A stretch of DNA of 64,000 nucleotides from Desulfobulbaceae bacterium UBA2273. Lineage in GTDB: Bacteria; Desulfobacterota; Desulfobulbia; Desulfobulbales; Desulfurivibrionaceae. The stretch is taken from positions 127,780-191,779 of the forward strand of contig DDWZ01000011.1 in assembly GCA_002347095.1 (NCBI GenBank), given 5' to 3'. The first letter of the stretch is position 1; every line of letters begins with the position of its first letter. Shown here piece by piece: positions 7,182 to 16,755 of the stretch. Made by a program: the position numbers and the translations under genes. The notes below the pieces were generated by a model. That model worked only from the letters and a program-made list of their open reading frames with translations. It was not told where the DNA came from and made no database searches.

Positions 7182-8147
7182 CTATTTCCCCACCATCAGT
7201 TCCCACTCATAGATCTTATCCTGGCCGCTGCGGGCATCCTTGGCGTCCGGCGCAAGCAACAGGTACTGTTTCATGTAGGCGATGGCCGGTTTGAACCGCT
7301 GCATCTGCGCGGAAAGCAGGGCCAGATTGAAGTACGCCTCCGGGTAGGAGACCGGATCGACGTCCATGGCCTTGCTGTACAGATTGATAGCCCCGGCATA
7401 GTCTTTTTGTTGATTCAGGGCGTTGGCCTGGACGATATATTTCCGCTGCTCCTCCGACACCGGCGGTTTGACCTTCATCCCGTGATATTGGGCCGCCTTG
7501 GCCTGAAAAAGGGCGAGTCGTTCGTCATGCTTCTTCTGCAACGCCTGCTGGATAACAAAGAGGTCGTCGGCAAACCGTTGCGCATCGGGCAGGTCTTCGA
7601 AGACAAAGGAGATCAGCCCCGGGAAATGGATTTTGTAGGGGCGCACAATCCCTTCCATGTTCTGTTCCACAACATGGTGGCCTTGGGCGGGCCATTCCGT
7701 TGTTTTTATAACCACGATGGGATGGTCCAACAGGTCGGCGTAAAAAAAGAGGATACGGGGATGCACCTCGATCCGGTCGTCCAGGGCGCTACTGCCGGAA
7801 AAGGCCATGAACAGGAGTTCGTTCTGACCGTCGTACCAGAAGGTGATTGCCCCGCTTTTGCCCCGGACGAATGCCTTTAACGCCTCCTCATTGGCACTAT
7901 TGTTAAGGCCGGGTTGCCCATGGTATTTGATGCCGGGGTTTTTGCTGCTGGCCAGCAGCGTTGCCAGATCCTTCTTCGCGGCCTCTGGGCTCACAATTTC
8001 TGGCCGGGGCTTGGGGTGATAGGTGTACCCTGCCGGGATAACGTCTTTGGGCTGGCTCCCTCCCGAACCCAAGGGAGCGCAGCCCGACAAAGCGGCCATG
8101 ATGGAAACATACAAAGTGAATCCCAAGAGCGTTTTCATCCGAGACAT
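7182..8147 (-). CDS. TPR lipoprotein, copy 2 of a tandem pair
   Basis: 321 residues with a lipobox ALSGC at about residues 19-23, an N-terminal domain of unknown fold, and C-terminal TPR helices (QQKDYAGAINLYSKAMDVDPVSYPEAYFNLALL) ending KIYEWELMVGK. It is 14 bases upstream of its paralogue and 75 bases downstream of the TPR/PDZ lipoprotein. The arrangement suggests a periplasmic or outer-membrane scaffold built of several TPR lipoproteins. Confidence 0.7.
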   Translation of the reverse strand: MSRMKTLLGFTLYVSIMAALSGCAPLGSGGSQPKDVIPAGYTYHPKPRPEIVSPEAAKKDLATLLASSKNPGIKYHGQPGLNNSANEEALKAFVRGKSGAITFWYDGQNELLFMAFSGSSALDDRIEVHPRILFFYADLLDHPIVVIKTTEWPAQGHHVVEQNMEGIVRPYKIHFPGLISFVFEDLPDAQRFADDLFVIQQALQKKHDERLALFQAKAAQYHGMKVKPPVSEEQRKYIVQANALNQQKDYAGAINLYSKAMDVDPVSYPEAYFNLALLSAQMQRFKPAIAYMKQYLLLAPDAKDARSGQDKIYEWELMVGK

Positions 8148-8222
8148 ACGATTTTTTCCTCCCGTTGTTTCCAGATTGATACGAAGAGTGCGGCTGTTCA
8201 GTTCAGTCAGTATCCTGGCGCA

Positions 8223-9488
8223 TCATTGCTTGGCTTGTAGCGAAGAGACATCGATGCGCTGGATGGCGAGGGTAAAGGGGGTTGGGTTGCCTTTCCGCCA
8301 GAGCTCCAGATTGACGGTGCTCCCCGGCTCGCCGCGCAGCCGCATCACGGCTTGGCCCGCGGAAAGGCTTTTGACTGCCACGCCGTCGATGGCCAGTATT
8401 TCATCCTCGTCGCGCAATCCCGCCTCAAAGGCTGGGGTTCCCGGCTGCACGCGCACCTTCAAGCGTCCCTGCCAGCCGTATTGAACCATGGAGAAACCGC
8501 CATCCCACCATAAGGTGAGTCCATAGAGTGCCACGCCCAGGCCGCCTTTTCCGAGGGGGCCGTAGAGCGTATCTTCCGCTGTTTTCTTCCCGACGGCAAC
8601 GACGCCGCCGCAACTGTCGTCGCCCAGAAGGGACATTTGCGTGGAGGCCTGGTAGCTTGTGCTCTCACGGTGCAGGACAATCTTGCCCTCGCGGTCGTTC
8701 AGTTCGCCGGTGGCCTCCGAGGTGTCCGGGGGGATCATGCATTTGTCCGCGCGCAGACCCCCCCGGCTCCAGGTGCCGGCGAGACGGTTGCCCTGCAGGG
8801 TGAGCTGGTATTCCGCCGGGGTGTACCCCCCGACGGGGACATCGCCGACCAAGGAATAGGTGGAGCGCACTTCCTCTTCCGGCACCCGCCGCTCGTCGGT
8901 TTTAAGCGTCAGCCGATTGCCGTTGAGCGTCAGGCGGTACAAGGAGCCGTCCTGTCCCACCCAGAGTCCCACCCGCGCCTGGGCCTTGGCTGCCAATTCC
9001 CTCCGGAATTCGAGTTTGACGATTTCATCGCGCACACTCTGCGCATCTTTGGCGTCTGGGGCAAGGGTAAGGTATTGGCGAAAGCTGGCCATGGCCTCGT
9101 CATTGCGGCCCAACTGGGTCTGGGCCTTGCCCAGGTTGAACCAGGCAATGGCCATCTGCGGGGCAATCTCGGTGGCCATGCGGAACTCGTCTTCAGCCAG
9201 GGCCAGGTCATCATTGGATTTGGCTATTTCAATGGCGGCCATGCCGCGAAGCATATGGCGCCGGGCATCTTCCGGCGTGCCGGTGGCGCGGGGTTTTTGC
9301 ACTACCGTTGGTTGCGGCGCAGCAGTATGGGCCGGGGCGGTCGGCGCCACCGGATTTGGCGCCGCCTGTGCCCTGGCGCTTGGCGTGGTCGCATTCTGGG
9401 CAAGGGACTGCGGCGCGGGTGGCTGTTCCACCGCGCATCCGGCCAGCAAAAGGGTGGTTATGCTCCACAAGAAGATGGGGTTGCGCAT
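8223..9488 (-). CDS. TPR and PDZ domain lipoprotein
   Basis: 421 residues. Signal with lipobox LLAGC (about residues 14-18), then a Pro/Ala-rich linker, TPR helices (about 75-145: AIAWFNLGKAQTQLGRNDEAMASFRQYL), a beta-rich middle, and a C-terminal PDZ domain (GTPAFEAGLRDEDEILAIDGVAV). The TPR end (YLTLAPDAKDAQSVRDEIVKLE) resembles the two downstream lipoproteins, so all three are related. It lies 50 bases after the multiheme cytochrome gene and may belong to the same transcript. Confidence 0.75.
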   Translation of the reverse strand: MRNPIFLWSITTLLLAGCAVEQPPAPQSLAQNATTPSARAQAAPNPVAPTAPAHTAAPQPTVVQKPRATGTPEDARRHMLRGMAAIEIAKSNDDLALAEDEFRMATEIAPQMAIAWFNLGKAQTQLGRNDEAMASFRQYLTLAPDAKDAQSVRDEIVKLEFRRELAAKAQARVGLWVGQDGSLYRLTLNGNRLTLKTDERRVPEEEVRSTYSLVGDVPVGGYTPAEYQLTLQGNRLAGTWSRGGLRADKCMIPPDTSEATGELNDREGKIVLHRESTSYQASTQMSLLGDDSCGGVVAVGKKTAEDTLYGPLGKGGLGVALYGLTLWWDGGFSMVQYGWQGRLKVRVQPGTPAFEAGLRDEDEILAIDGVAVKSLSAGQAVMRLRGEPGSTVNLELWRKGNPTPFTLAIQRIDVSSLQAKQ

Positions 9489-9538
9489 TGTGCTCCTCCG
9501 GGGTTGGTACTTAAAGGCATAGTGGCTGCGCCACGGGA

Positions 9539-11311
9539 TTATCGTTTCGTGGTTCCGGACTCCTCGTCAAACACCGGGCATTTCCGCTCGGGCGTGTAAT
9601 TGGTGTAAATCTTGTCGCTGTAGTCCTTGTGGCAGGGCAAACATTGCCCCACCCGCAGGATGCGGGCCAGCTCTCCCTTGTTGAAGGGGCGCAGGTCGGG
9701 CCGGGCGCTTTTCTGCAGCGGCTTGCCTTCGATATCCACATAGCCGTCCAGCGGCGGAGTCGGGCCTGCCTCGGTTTGCAGCCCCTGATCAACCCCGCTG
9801 AAACGCCACTGCCCCTTTTCCTTCCAGGCCGTGCCCTCGCCCAGTCCCACGGTCTTGGTGGAGGTGTGGCAGTCGGCGCAGGCGCGGCCCGCCTTTTGGG
9901 TGGTGTGGGGGCTTAAGGCCGCCATGGTCAGCGAGTTGAAGGAGCCTGCCGGTTTGCCCTCCTTGTCGATGAGGGTCACGACATCCTGGCAACCGGGGGT
10001 GACGGTGACGATCTTATCCTTCCACACGGCCAGCATGGGTTTTTCGTAGCGGAGGTAGGAGCGGCCTTCCTCCCACCAGCCATCGGTTTCCTTGCCGGTC
10101 AGCTTGTCGAGATGGGTGTCGCGCATGTCCCGCTTGGCGTGGCAGCCGTAGCATTGCGGAATCCAACTGGAATGACAGGAGGCGCAGCCCATGCGTTTGT
10201 GGCCCTGGTAGTCGCAGATCCCTGCCTTGGGCGGGTTGAGGGGATGTTTTTTCTCGTCGAGTTTCCCGGCCAGCACGAAGCGGCCATCGGGTTCCTGCTT
10301 GATATTGTTCATCTTTTTATTTTTTCTGGTTGTCCCGGGCGCACCGTTGTTGGTGTGGCAAAGCTCGCAGGAGATCTCCAGCGCCTGCTCGTAATGGGCG
10401 TAATTGGTGCCGTCGCCCATAATCTCGTCGCGGGTGTGGCAGTCGATGCAGGCCATGCCCTGCTGGTGGTGGATGTCCGAGGGCAGATCGAGATAGTAGC
10501 GGTCGCCGGGCAGCTCTTTTTTTGATGGCCCGCCGTGTTCGTAGGGGGTGCCGTAGCTCTCTCCCTCGTAGACCCCGATGAAGGAGGTGCCCACCCTGCC
10601 GCTCCGGTTATGGCAGCGGATGCAGTTTTCCATGGGCACCTTTTTGTTGATGAGCGGGTGCGGCTTTTTCTTGTCCTGGCCGAACCGGAAAAAGGTTTCC
10701 CAGGGCCGGATGGCTTTAGGCGCCTGGGGCCGGGTGTAATGGCAGGCCGTGCAGCCGCCGCCCTTTTCGCCGAAGAATCCTTCCAGATCGCCTTTTTCCT
10801 TCCAGAGATGGCAGGTGGCGCAGAGCTTGCGGTAATAGTCGATGGCCAGCGAGGTCTTGCCGGTTTTGATCAGCTCCTCCACCGAGAAGGCGCCGTTTTG
10901 ATCCGGGGCCTCGCCCCAGTAGTGGAGGAGGGTGGCGAGAATGCCCCGGTTGGTGGCCATGAGCGAGTTCTTTACCTTTTTGACATCCTGGGCGTGGCAT
11001 CCTTCGACCCCGCAGGTTTTTTCCACCACCCGCAGGTCGCCGGGGTTTTTGACAATGCCCTTGTGCCCCCCCTTCTTGTCTATGGCCAGCGGGTCGCCGA
11101 GATGGCAGGACGAGCAACCCAGCACCTCGCGGCCATGGGCCGGGTCGAGCTTTTCCTCCTTGTGGCAGGAGAGGCACATCTCCACCTGGCCGTTGACCAG
11201 TTGGTAGAGTTTGTCCGGTCTTTTGGTCAGGTTCTCGCGGACCACCAGGGCCAGCACCACCAGGAGCAGGGAGAAAAGAAGCCAGCGCGGGGAGAAGGAG
11301 GGGAGCTTCAT
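9539..11311 (-). CDS. Membrane-anchored multiheme cytochrome c (11 CXXCH + 1 CX4CH)
   Basis: 590 residues. One N-terminal membrane segment (about 8-24) without an obvious cleavage site, then a periplasmic domain with CXXCH motifs CLSCH, CSSCH, CATCH, CTACH, CIRCH, CIDCH, CELCH, CASCH, CYGCH, CADCH and CLPCH, plus one widened CGVEGCH (10994-11014). Several motifs lie close to extra His residues, as expected for bis-His hemes. The start overlaps nadE by four bases (ATGA type). The likely role is electron transfer at the periplasmic face of the inner membrane; the partner is unknown. Confidence 0.85.
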   Translation of the reverse strand: MKLPSFSPRWLLFSLLLVVLALVVRENLTKRPDKLYQLVNGQVEMCLSCHKEEKLDPAHGREVLGCSSCHLGDPLAIDKKGGHKGIVKNPGDLRVVEKTCGVEGCHAQDVKKVKNSLMATNRGILATLLHYWGEAPDQNGAFSVEELIKTGKTSLAIDYYRKLCATCHLWKEKGDLEGFFGEKGGGCTACHYTRPQAPKAIRPWETFFRFGQDKKKPHPLINKKVPMENCIRCHNRSGRVGTSFIGVYEGESYGTPYEHGGPSKKELPGDRYYLDLPSDIHHQQGMACIDCHTRDEIMGDGTNYAHYEQALEISCELCHTNNGAPGTTRKNKKMNNIKQEPDGRFVLAGKLDEKKHPLNPPKAGICDYQGHKRMGCASCHSSWIPQCYGCHAKRDMRDTHLDKLTGKETDGWWEEGRSYLRYEKPMLAVWKDKIVTVTPGCQDVVTLIDKEGKPAGSFNSLTMAALSPHTTQKAGRACADCHTSTKTVGLGEGTAWKEKGQWRFSGVDQGLQTEAGPTPPLDGYVDIEGKPLQKSARPDLRPFNKGELARILRVGQCLPCHKDYSDKIYTNYTPERKCPVFDEESGTTKR

Positions 11312-12999
11312 GGCAGGACGGTTTCCCGGTAGCCCTCGGCCGTCGGGTAGCGGCGTCCCTGGCCGAATGCCTTGGTCGTGACCTTGAGGCCGAGGGGGGC
11401 TTGTTTGCGTTTGTATTCGTTGATCCGGATGCGGCGGACCACGTCTTCCACCATTGGCCGGGCAAAACCCATGGCCACGATCTCACCGATGGAGCGGTGC
11501 TCTTCCAGATAGGCGGCAAGGATCGCGTCCAGCACCGGGTAGGGCGGCAGGTCGTCTTCGTCGCGTTGGTTGGGGGCCAGTTCGGCGCTGGGGGGCTTGT
11601 CGATGGTGCGAAGGGGGATGATCTCCCGGCTCTGGTTGAGATACCGGCACAGACCGTAGACCAGTTGCTTGGGCACGTCGGAGATCACGGCCAACCCGCC
11701 GCTCATGTCGCCGTACAGGGTGCAGTAGCCCACGGCGTTTTCGCTCTTGTTGCCGGTGGAGAGCAGCAGTCGCCTCTGCTTGTTGGCGATGGCCATGAGC
11801 AGATTGCCCCGGATGCGGGCCTGGATGTTCTGTTCGGTGACATCCGCTGCGGCCCCGGCAAAGACGGGGGCCAGGGCGGCGAGATAGGCTTCGAACAGAC
11901 CGGTGATGGGCAGAACGGTAAAATCGATCCCCAGATTTTTGGCCAACTGTTCGGCATCCTCCAGGCTTTCCGGCGAGGAATAGGGCGAGGGCAGGGCTAC
12001 CCCCAGCACGTTTTTCGGCCCCAGGGCGCGGGCGGCGATGGCCGTGGTCAGGGCCGAATCCACCCCGCCGGACAACCCGATGACCACCTTGGAAAAGCCG
12101 CATTTTGTAACATAGTCGCGGGTGCCCAGCACCAGAGCCTCGCAGACCTCGCCGGTTTCCTGTCCCGCCTCGGCCGTGCCGGGGGCTGCGTGGATCTCCC
12201 CTTGCCAGGTTGCGGTGTCGATCACCACCAGGTCTTCGGCAAACCGGACGGCTTGGGCTATAACCGCGCCGTGTTTATCCAGGGCGACGCTGCCGCCATC
12301 AAAAATCAGGGAGTCCTGGCCGCCCACCTGGTTGACGTAGATGAGCGGAAGAGCGTGGCGTTGGCAGAGGTTGGCGAAAATCTTGTGCCGGATACCGCCC
12401 TTGCCAAGGTTGAAGGGCGAGGCTGCCAGGTTGATCAGCAGGTCCAACGGGGTGTCGGCCTGGGCCAGCATGGCAGCCACCGGATCGGTGGCATAGAGGG
12501 GGTGGGGAAAGAGGCTGGTGTCGTTCCAGATATCCTCGCAGATGGTGACGCCCAGGCGCAGCCCCTGGTAGCGAAAGGTCCCGCTGCCACTGCCCGGCTC
12601 GAAATAGCGGGCCTCGTCAAAGACATCGTAGGTGGGAAGGAGCTGCTTGTGGGTGGTGAACAGCACCTGGCCGTCGGCAAAGAGAACCGCGCTGTTGCGC
12701 AGGGGCTTGCCCATGGGGGTGGGGTTGCGGGTGACCAGGCCGCAGATCACGCCGATGCCGATGTCGTGGGCTGTTGCCACCATCTGGGCAAAGGCCCGGT
12801 CCTGATCGTCGAGAAAGGCGGTGCGCTCAAGCAGATCCTGGGGCGGATAGCCGCTGACGGCAAGCTCCGGCAGGATGGCAAGCTGGCAGTCCGCGGCCCT
12901 GGCTTTTTTCAGCCAGTCCGTGATCCGGGCGATATTTCCGGCAAAGTCGCCGATAACCGGATTGTATTGGATGAGGGCGATTTTCATGGCCGCCATCAT
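11308..12999 (-). CDS. nadE: Glutamine-dependent NAD+ synthase
   Basis: 563 residues, the two-domain form. The N-terminal nitrilase-like glutaminase shows PELAVSGYPP (catalytic Glu) and VTICEDIWND (catalytic Cys); the C-terminal ATP-pyrophosphatase domain has the P-loop GLSGGVDSAL and a later STGNKSENAVGYCTLYGD segment. It makes NAD+ from deamido-NAD+ using glutamine-derived ammonia. The start is chosen for GGAG six bases upstream of the first of two adjacent ATGs. It heads the minus-strand run into the cytochrome and lipoproteins. Confidence 0.93.
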   Translation of the reverse strand: MMAAMKIALIQYNPVIGDFAGNIARITDWLKKARAADCQLAILPELAVSGYPPQDLLERTAFLDDQDRAFAQMVATAHDIGIGVICGLVTRNPTPMGKPLRNSAVLFADGQVLFTTHKQLLPTYDVFDEARYFEPGSGSGTFRYQGLRLGVTICEDIWNDTSLFPHPLYATDPVAAMLAQADTPLDLLINLAASPFNLGKGGIRHKIFANLCQRHALPLIYVNQVGGQDSLIFDGGSVALDKHGAVIAQAVRFAEDLVVIDTATWQGEIHAAPGTAEAGQETGEVCEALVLGTRDYVTKCGFSKVVIGLSGGVDSALTTAIAARALGPKNVLGVALPSPYSSPESLEDAEQLAKNLGIDFTVLPITGLFEAYLAALAPVFAGAAADVTEQNIQARIRGNLLMAIANKQRRLLLSTGNKSENAVGYCTLYGDMSGGLAVISDVPKQLVYGLCRYLNQSREIIPLRTIDKPPSAELAPNQRDEDDLPPYPVLDAILAAYLEEHRSIGEIVAMGFARPMVEDVVRRIRINEYKRKQAPLGLKVTTKAFGQGRRYPTAEGYRETVLP

Positions 13000-13234
13000 A
13001 GCACACTCCCTTGGGAAAGGGGATGGAAAAAGGTCCGTCCCCCCGTTGTCCGCCCATCATTTTGCTTGCCAAGGAATGGTTTGTTTGGCTAAGCTAAGAG
13101 CCGTTCTCGACACGCCCATGGGCAGGGGTATTGTTCCGCAACGATTTGTCTGAAACCGCATGGCCGCCCTTGCGCGGACAATCCCTGCCGGCTGGCCACC
13201 TCCGGCCGCCGCTTTCCCCCAATCAGGAGTCTCC

Positions 13235-14554
13235 TTGAAAAAATACTTTGTTCTCGATACCAACGTTCTCTTGCACAATGCCGATTCCATCACCTCTTTC
13301 GCCGATAACACCGTGGTTTTGCCCATGTCGGTCATCGAGGAGCTGGACAAGTTCAAGAGCCATAACGACGAATTGGGCCGCAATGCCCGGCATGTGATCC
13401 GCCAGCTCGACGCGCTGCGCCAGAAGGGCAAGCTCGGCGAAGGGGTGCCCATGGAGGGCGGCGGCGCTTTGTGGATTTACATGGAAAAGGGCCAATGTGC
13501 CGACACCGGGTTGGACATGCATGTGGCGGACAACCGGATTCTGGCCGTGGCCTTCACCCTTCTGCAGAAAGGGGAAAAGGTCATCTTTGTTTCCAAGGAC
13601 ATCAATGCCCGGCTCAAGGCCGATGCCATCGGCATTGAGGTGATGGATTTCGAGAAACAGAAGGTCAATATCGACGAACTGTACCGGGGCCAGCGGGAAC
13701 TGCTGGTGCCGGGGAGTGTGATCGACGAATTGTATCAGAAGAAACAGGTGTCCAGCGAGGGCCTCAATCTGATGCCCAACGAGTTTGTTCTCCTGCGCGA
13801 TGAAAACGATGAAAAGCATACCGCCCTGACCAGAAGCCGAGAGAACGAGATGCTGGTCCCCTTGCACGAGGAGTACGAAACGGTCTGGAACATCCGTTCG
13901 CGCAGCAAGGAGCAGCGCATGGCCTTTGAGTTGCTGATGGACCCGGCCATCCAGTTGGTGACCCTGGTGGGGCAGGCGGGCACCGGTAAAACCCTGCTGG
14001 CCCTGGCAGCGGCCCTGGAATGCGTGATCAGCCTCAAACGTTACGACCGGATTCTGGTTTCCCGGCCCATCATCCCGCTGGGCAAGGATCTGGGCTACAT
14101 GCCCGGCGACAAGGATGAAAAGTTGGCCCACTGGATGCAGCCCATTTTCGACAACCTTACCTATCTAATGACCGACGGCACCAGGCGCAAGGAGCACGAA
14201 ACGGACGAGTCGGCCAAGCAGAAGGTGGACAAGCTCCTCCAGGCCCATGTGGTGGAGCTGGAGGCCTTGACCTATATCCGCGGCCGCTCCATTCCCAGGC
14301 AGTTCGTCATCGTGGACGAGGCCCAGAATCTGACGCCCCACGAGGTGAAAACCATTATCAGCCGGGCAGGGGAAGGAACCAAGATGGTGCTCACCGGCGA
14401 CCCCTACCAGATCGACAATCCCTATCTCGACACCAGCAGCAACGGTCTGACCTATGCGGTGGAACGGTTGAAACAGCAGAAGATTCACGGGCACATTACC
14501 CTGCTCAAAAGCGAGCGGAGCCTTCTTGCCGCGATAGCCGCCGATTTTCTGTAG
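13235..14554 (+). CDS. PIN-PhoH family ATPase/RNase (PhoH2-like)
   Basis: 439 residues from a TTG preceded by AGGAG; the reading frame is open further upstream, but those residues do not resemble the family. An N-terminal PIN nuclease domain (FVLDTNVLLHN, VIEELDKFK) is fused to a PhoH ATPase with Walker A GQAGTGKTLLALA and Walker B FVIVDEAQNLTP. PhoH2-type proteins are RNA helicase/RNases. It stands alone between the nadE operon and the heme operon. Confidence 0.88.
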   Translation: MKKYFVLDTNVLLHNADSITSFADNTVVLPMSVIEELDKFKSHNDELGRNARHVIRQLDALRQKGKLGEGVPMEGGGALWIYMEKGQCADTGLDMHVADNRILAVAFTLLQKGEKVIFVSKDINARLKADAIGIEVMDFEKQKVNIDELYRGQRELLVPGSVIDELYQKKQVSSEGLNLMPNEFVLLRDENDEKHTALTRSRENEMLVPLHEEYETVWNIRSRSKEQRMAFELLMDPAIQLVTLVGQAGTGKTLLALAAALECVISLKRYDRILVSRPIIPLGKDLGYMPGDKDEKLAHWMQPIFDNLTYLMTDGTRRKEHETDESAKQKVDKLLQAHVVELEALTYIRGRSIPRQFVIVDEAQNLTPHEVKTIISRAGEGTKMVLTGDPYQIDNPYLDTSSNGLTYAVERLKQQKIHGHITLLKSERSLLAAIAADFL

Positions 14555-14638
14555 CACCTGCTTGTTCTTTTGTCGGCTTTGGCTATAGTATTCCAACCTG
14601 CCGGTTCGTTTTAGTCTTCAACGTTGCGAGGTCCACCC

Positions 14639-15709
14639 GTGGAATTTGAACCAAAATGGATAGCCTGGGAGATCACCAGGCGCTGCAATCTCAACTGCGT
14701 GCATTGCCGCTCCTCCTCCGGGCTTGAGGCAAAAGGGCACCCCGATTTCACCCTGGTCGAGGCCAGGCGGGTGCTCGACGATATCGCCTCCTACGCCAAG
14801 CCGGTGGTGGTGCTTTCCGGCGGCGAGCCCCTGCTGCGGCCCGATGTGTTCGAGATCGCCCAATATGGAACCGACCTGGGGCTGCGGATGTGTCTGGCCA
14901 CCAACGGCACCCTGGTGACCCAGGAGATCTGCACCAAGATCAAGGCAGCCGGGATCAAGATGGTATCGCTCAGCCTGGACGGCGCCAGCGCCGAGGTACA
15001 TGATAATTTCCGCAATCAGCCCGGCGCCTTTGCCGGCACCCTGAACGCGGCCAAGCTCTTCAAGGAGAACGGGATTTCCTTTCTGATCAACTCCTCCTTT
15101 ACCAAGCGCAACCAGGACGAGATCCCCAAGATTTACCGTCTCGCCAAGGAGCTTGGCGCCACGGCCTGGTATATGTTCATGATCGTGCCCACCGGTCGGG
15201 GCGAGGATATCATGGACGAATTGATTGCCCCGGAGGACTACGAAAAGCTCCTGGTCTGGCATTACGAGATGGAAAAGGGGGAAAAGGATATCCTGGTCCG
15301 CCCCACCTGCGCCCCAAATTACTACCGGGTTGTGCTCCAGCAGGCCAAGGAAAAGGGCGATGACTATGAGCGGCGGACCCTGCAGTTTTCAACGGGCGGC
15401 TCCAAGGGGTGTCTGGCCGGACAGCTCATCTCCCTGATCGATGTGGACGGCAATGTGCTGCCGTGCAGCTATTTCCCCATGGCCGCCGGCAACATCCGCG
15501 AGAAATCCTTCAAGGAGATATGGGAGCATTCGGAGCTTTTTCACGATCTGCGCAATTTCAAGGCCTACAAGGGGCGTTGCGGTTCCTGCGAGTATGTCAA
15601 TGTCTGCGGGGGGTGCCGGGCCAGGGCCTATGCGGTGACCGGCGACTACATGGCGGAAGAGCCCTACTGCACCTATATACCGCTCAAGATGAGAACTGAG
15701 GAGAAATGA
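14639..15709 (+). CDS. AhbC/AhbD-like radical SAM protein with SPASM domain
   Basis: 356 residues from GTG (GAGG seven bases upstream). Radical SAM cluster motif CNLNCVHC, then LSGGEPLL, then a C-terminal SPASM region with several cysteines ([19 protein letters not shown], final YC). [11 protein letters not shown] segment and the [14 protein letters not shown] stretch match the alternative-heme family as I remember it. AhbC and AhbD work late in heme synthesis; AhbD decarboxylates Fe-coproporphyrin III to heme b. It is four bases upstream of hemE and in one operon with hemH, which supports a heme role. I lean towards AhbD but cannot exclude AhbC. Confidence 0.75.
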   Translation: MEFEPKWIAWEITRRCNLNCVHCRSSSGLEAKGHPDFTLVEARRVLDDIASYAKPVVVLSGGEPLLRPDVFEIAQYGTDLGLRMCLATNGTLVTQEICTKIKAAGIKMVSLSLDGASAEVHDNFRNQPGAFAGTLNAAKLFKENGISFLINSSFTKRNQDEIPKIYRLAKELGATAWYMFMIVPTGRGEDIMDELIAPEDYEKLLVWHYEMEKGEKDILVRPTCAPNYYRVVLQQAKEKGDDYERRTLQFSTGGSKGCLAGQLISLIDVDGNVLPCSYFPMAAGNIREKSFKEIWEHSELFHDLRNFKAYKGRCGSCEYVNVCGGCRARAYAVTGDYMAEEPYCTYIPLKMRTEEK

Positions 15710-15713
15710 AATA

Positions 15714-16751
15714 ATGAACGATACCTTTTTGAAGGCCTGTCGCGGTGAGAAGACCGAGTATACCCCGGTGTGGCTCATGCGCCAGGCGGGCCGTTATCTG
15801 CCCGAGTACCACGCGGTCCGCAGCAAGTATACCTTTTTGGAGATGTGCAAGACCCCGGAGGCCGCGGCGGAGGTGACCATCCAGCCCGTGGATATCCTGG
15901 GGGTCGATGCGGCCATCCTTTTCTCCGATATCCTGGTGCCCCTGGAAAAGATGGGTGCCCCCCTGGAGTTCCACGAGAAGCGGGGCCCGGTTTTCCTGGA
16001 GCCGATCCGGGACCGGGCCGGGATGGAGAAGCTGCATGTGCCCGACCCCGAAGCGGAGCTTGGTTATGTCATGGAGACCATCCGCATCCTGCGCCGGGAG
16101 CTGGCTGGCAGGGTGCCGCTCATCGGTTTTTCCGGGGCGCCCTTCACCCTGGCCACCTATCTCATTGAGGGCGGCTCGTCCAAGAACTACTTTTTGACCA
16201 AGAAGATGATGTACACCGATCCGGCGCTGTATGCTGATCTGCTGAACAAGATCACCGACTGCACCACCCTGTACCTCAAGGCCCAGGCAGCGGCCGGGGC
16301 ACAGGCGTTGCAGATCTTCGACTCCTGGGCCGGGGTGCTGGCGCCCAATGATTTTGCCGAGTTCGCCATTCCGTATGTAAAACGGATCATCGCCGCCCTC
16401 AGGGCGGACGGCGTGACCGTGCCCATCATCTATTTCGCCAACAACGGCGCGACCCTGCTGCCCCAGTCGCTGGAGAGCGGGGCCGACGTGCTGGGTCTCG
16501 ACTGGCGGATTACGCTCGACGAGGCGGTGAAGGTGGTGGGGCAACGGGTGTCGCTCCAGGGCAACATGGACCCCATCGCCTTGCTGCTACCGCCGGCCAA
16601 GATGGAAAAACTGATCCGGAATATCCTGGATCAGGCCAAGGGTGCGCGGGGCCATATCTTCAACCTCGGCCACGGCATCGTCCCCGAGATCCCGCCGGAA
16701 CAGGCCAGGTTTTTTGTTGAGGCGGTGCATCGGCTGAGCAGAAAAGGATAA
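15714..16751 (+). CDS. hemE: Uroporphyrinogen decarboxylase
   Basis: 345 residues, normal length. It carries the signature PVWLMRQAGRYLPEY and the following SDILVPLEKMG active-site segment, and the family end GHIFNLGHGIVPEIPPE. It converts uroporphyrinogen III to coproporphyrinogen III in the cytosol. It sits between the radical SAM gene (four-base gap) and the HD-domain gene (four-base gap), clearly one transcription unit. Confidence 0.95.
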   Translation: MNDTFLKACRGEKTEYTPVWLMRQAGRYLPEYHAVRSKYTFLEMCKTPEAAAEVTIQPVDILGVDAAILFSDILVPLEKMGAPLEFHEKRGPVFLEPIRDRAGMEKLHVPDPEAELGYVMETIRILRRELAGRVPLIGFSGAPFTLATYLIEGGSSKNYFLTKKMMYTDPALYADLLNKITDCTTLYLKAQAAAGAQALQIFDSWAGVLAPNDFAEFAIPYVKRIIAALRADGVTVPIIYFANNGATLLPQSLESGADVLGLDWRITLDEAVKVVGQRVSLQGNMDPIALLLPPAKMEKLIRNILDQAKGARGHIFNLGHGIVPEIPPEQARFFVEAVHRLSRKG

Positions 16752-16755
16752 GCGG

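Noticed and set aside
11401..13092. 563-codon plus-strand frame opposite nadE
   Set aside because: Mirror image of a firmly identified gene; Gly/Gln/His-rich composition typical of antisense frames.
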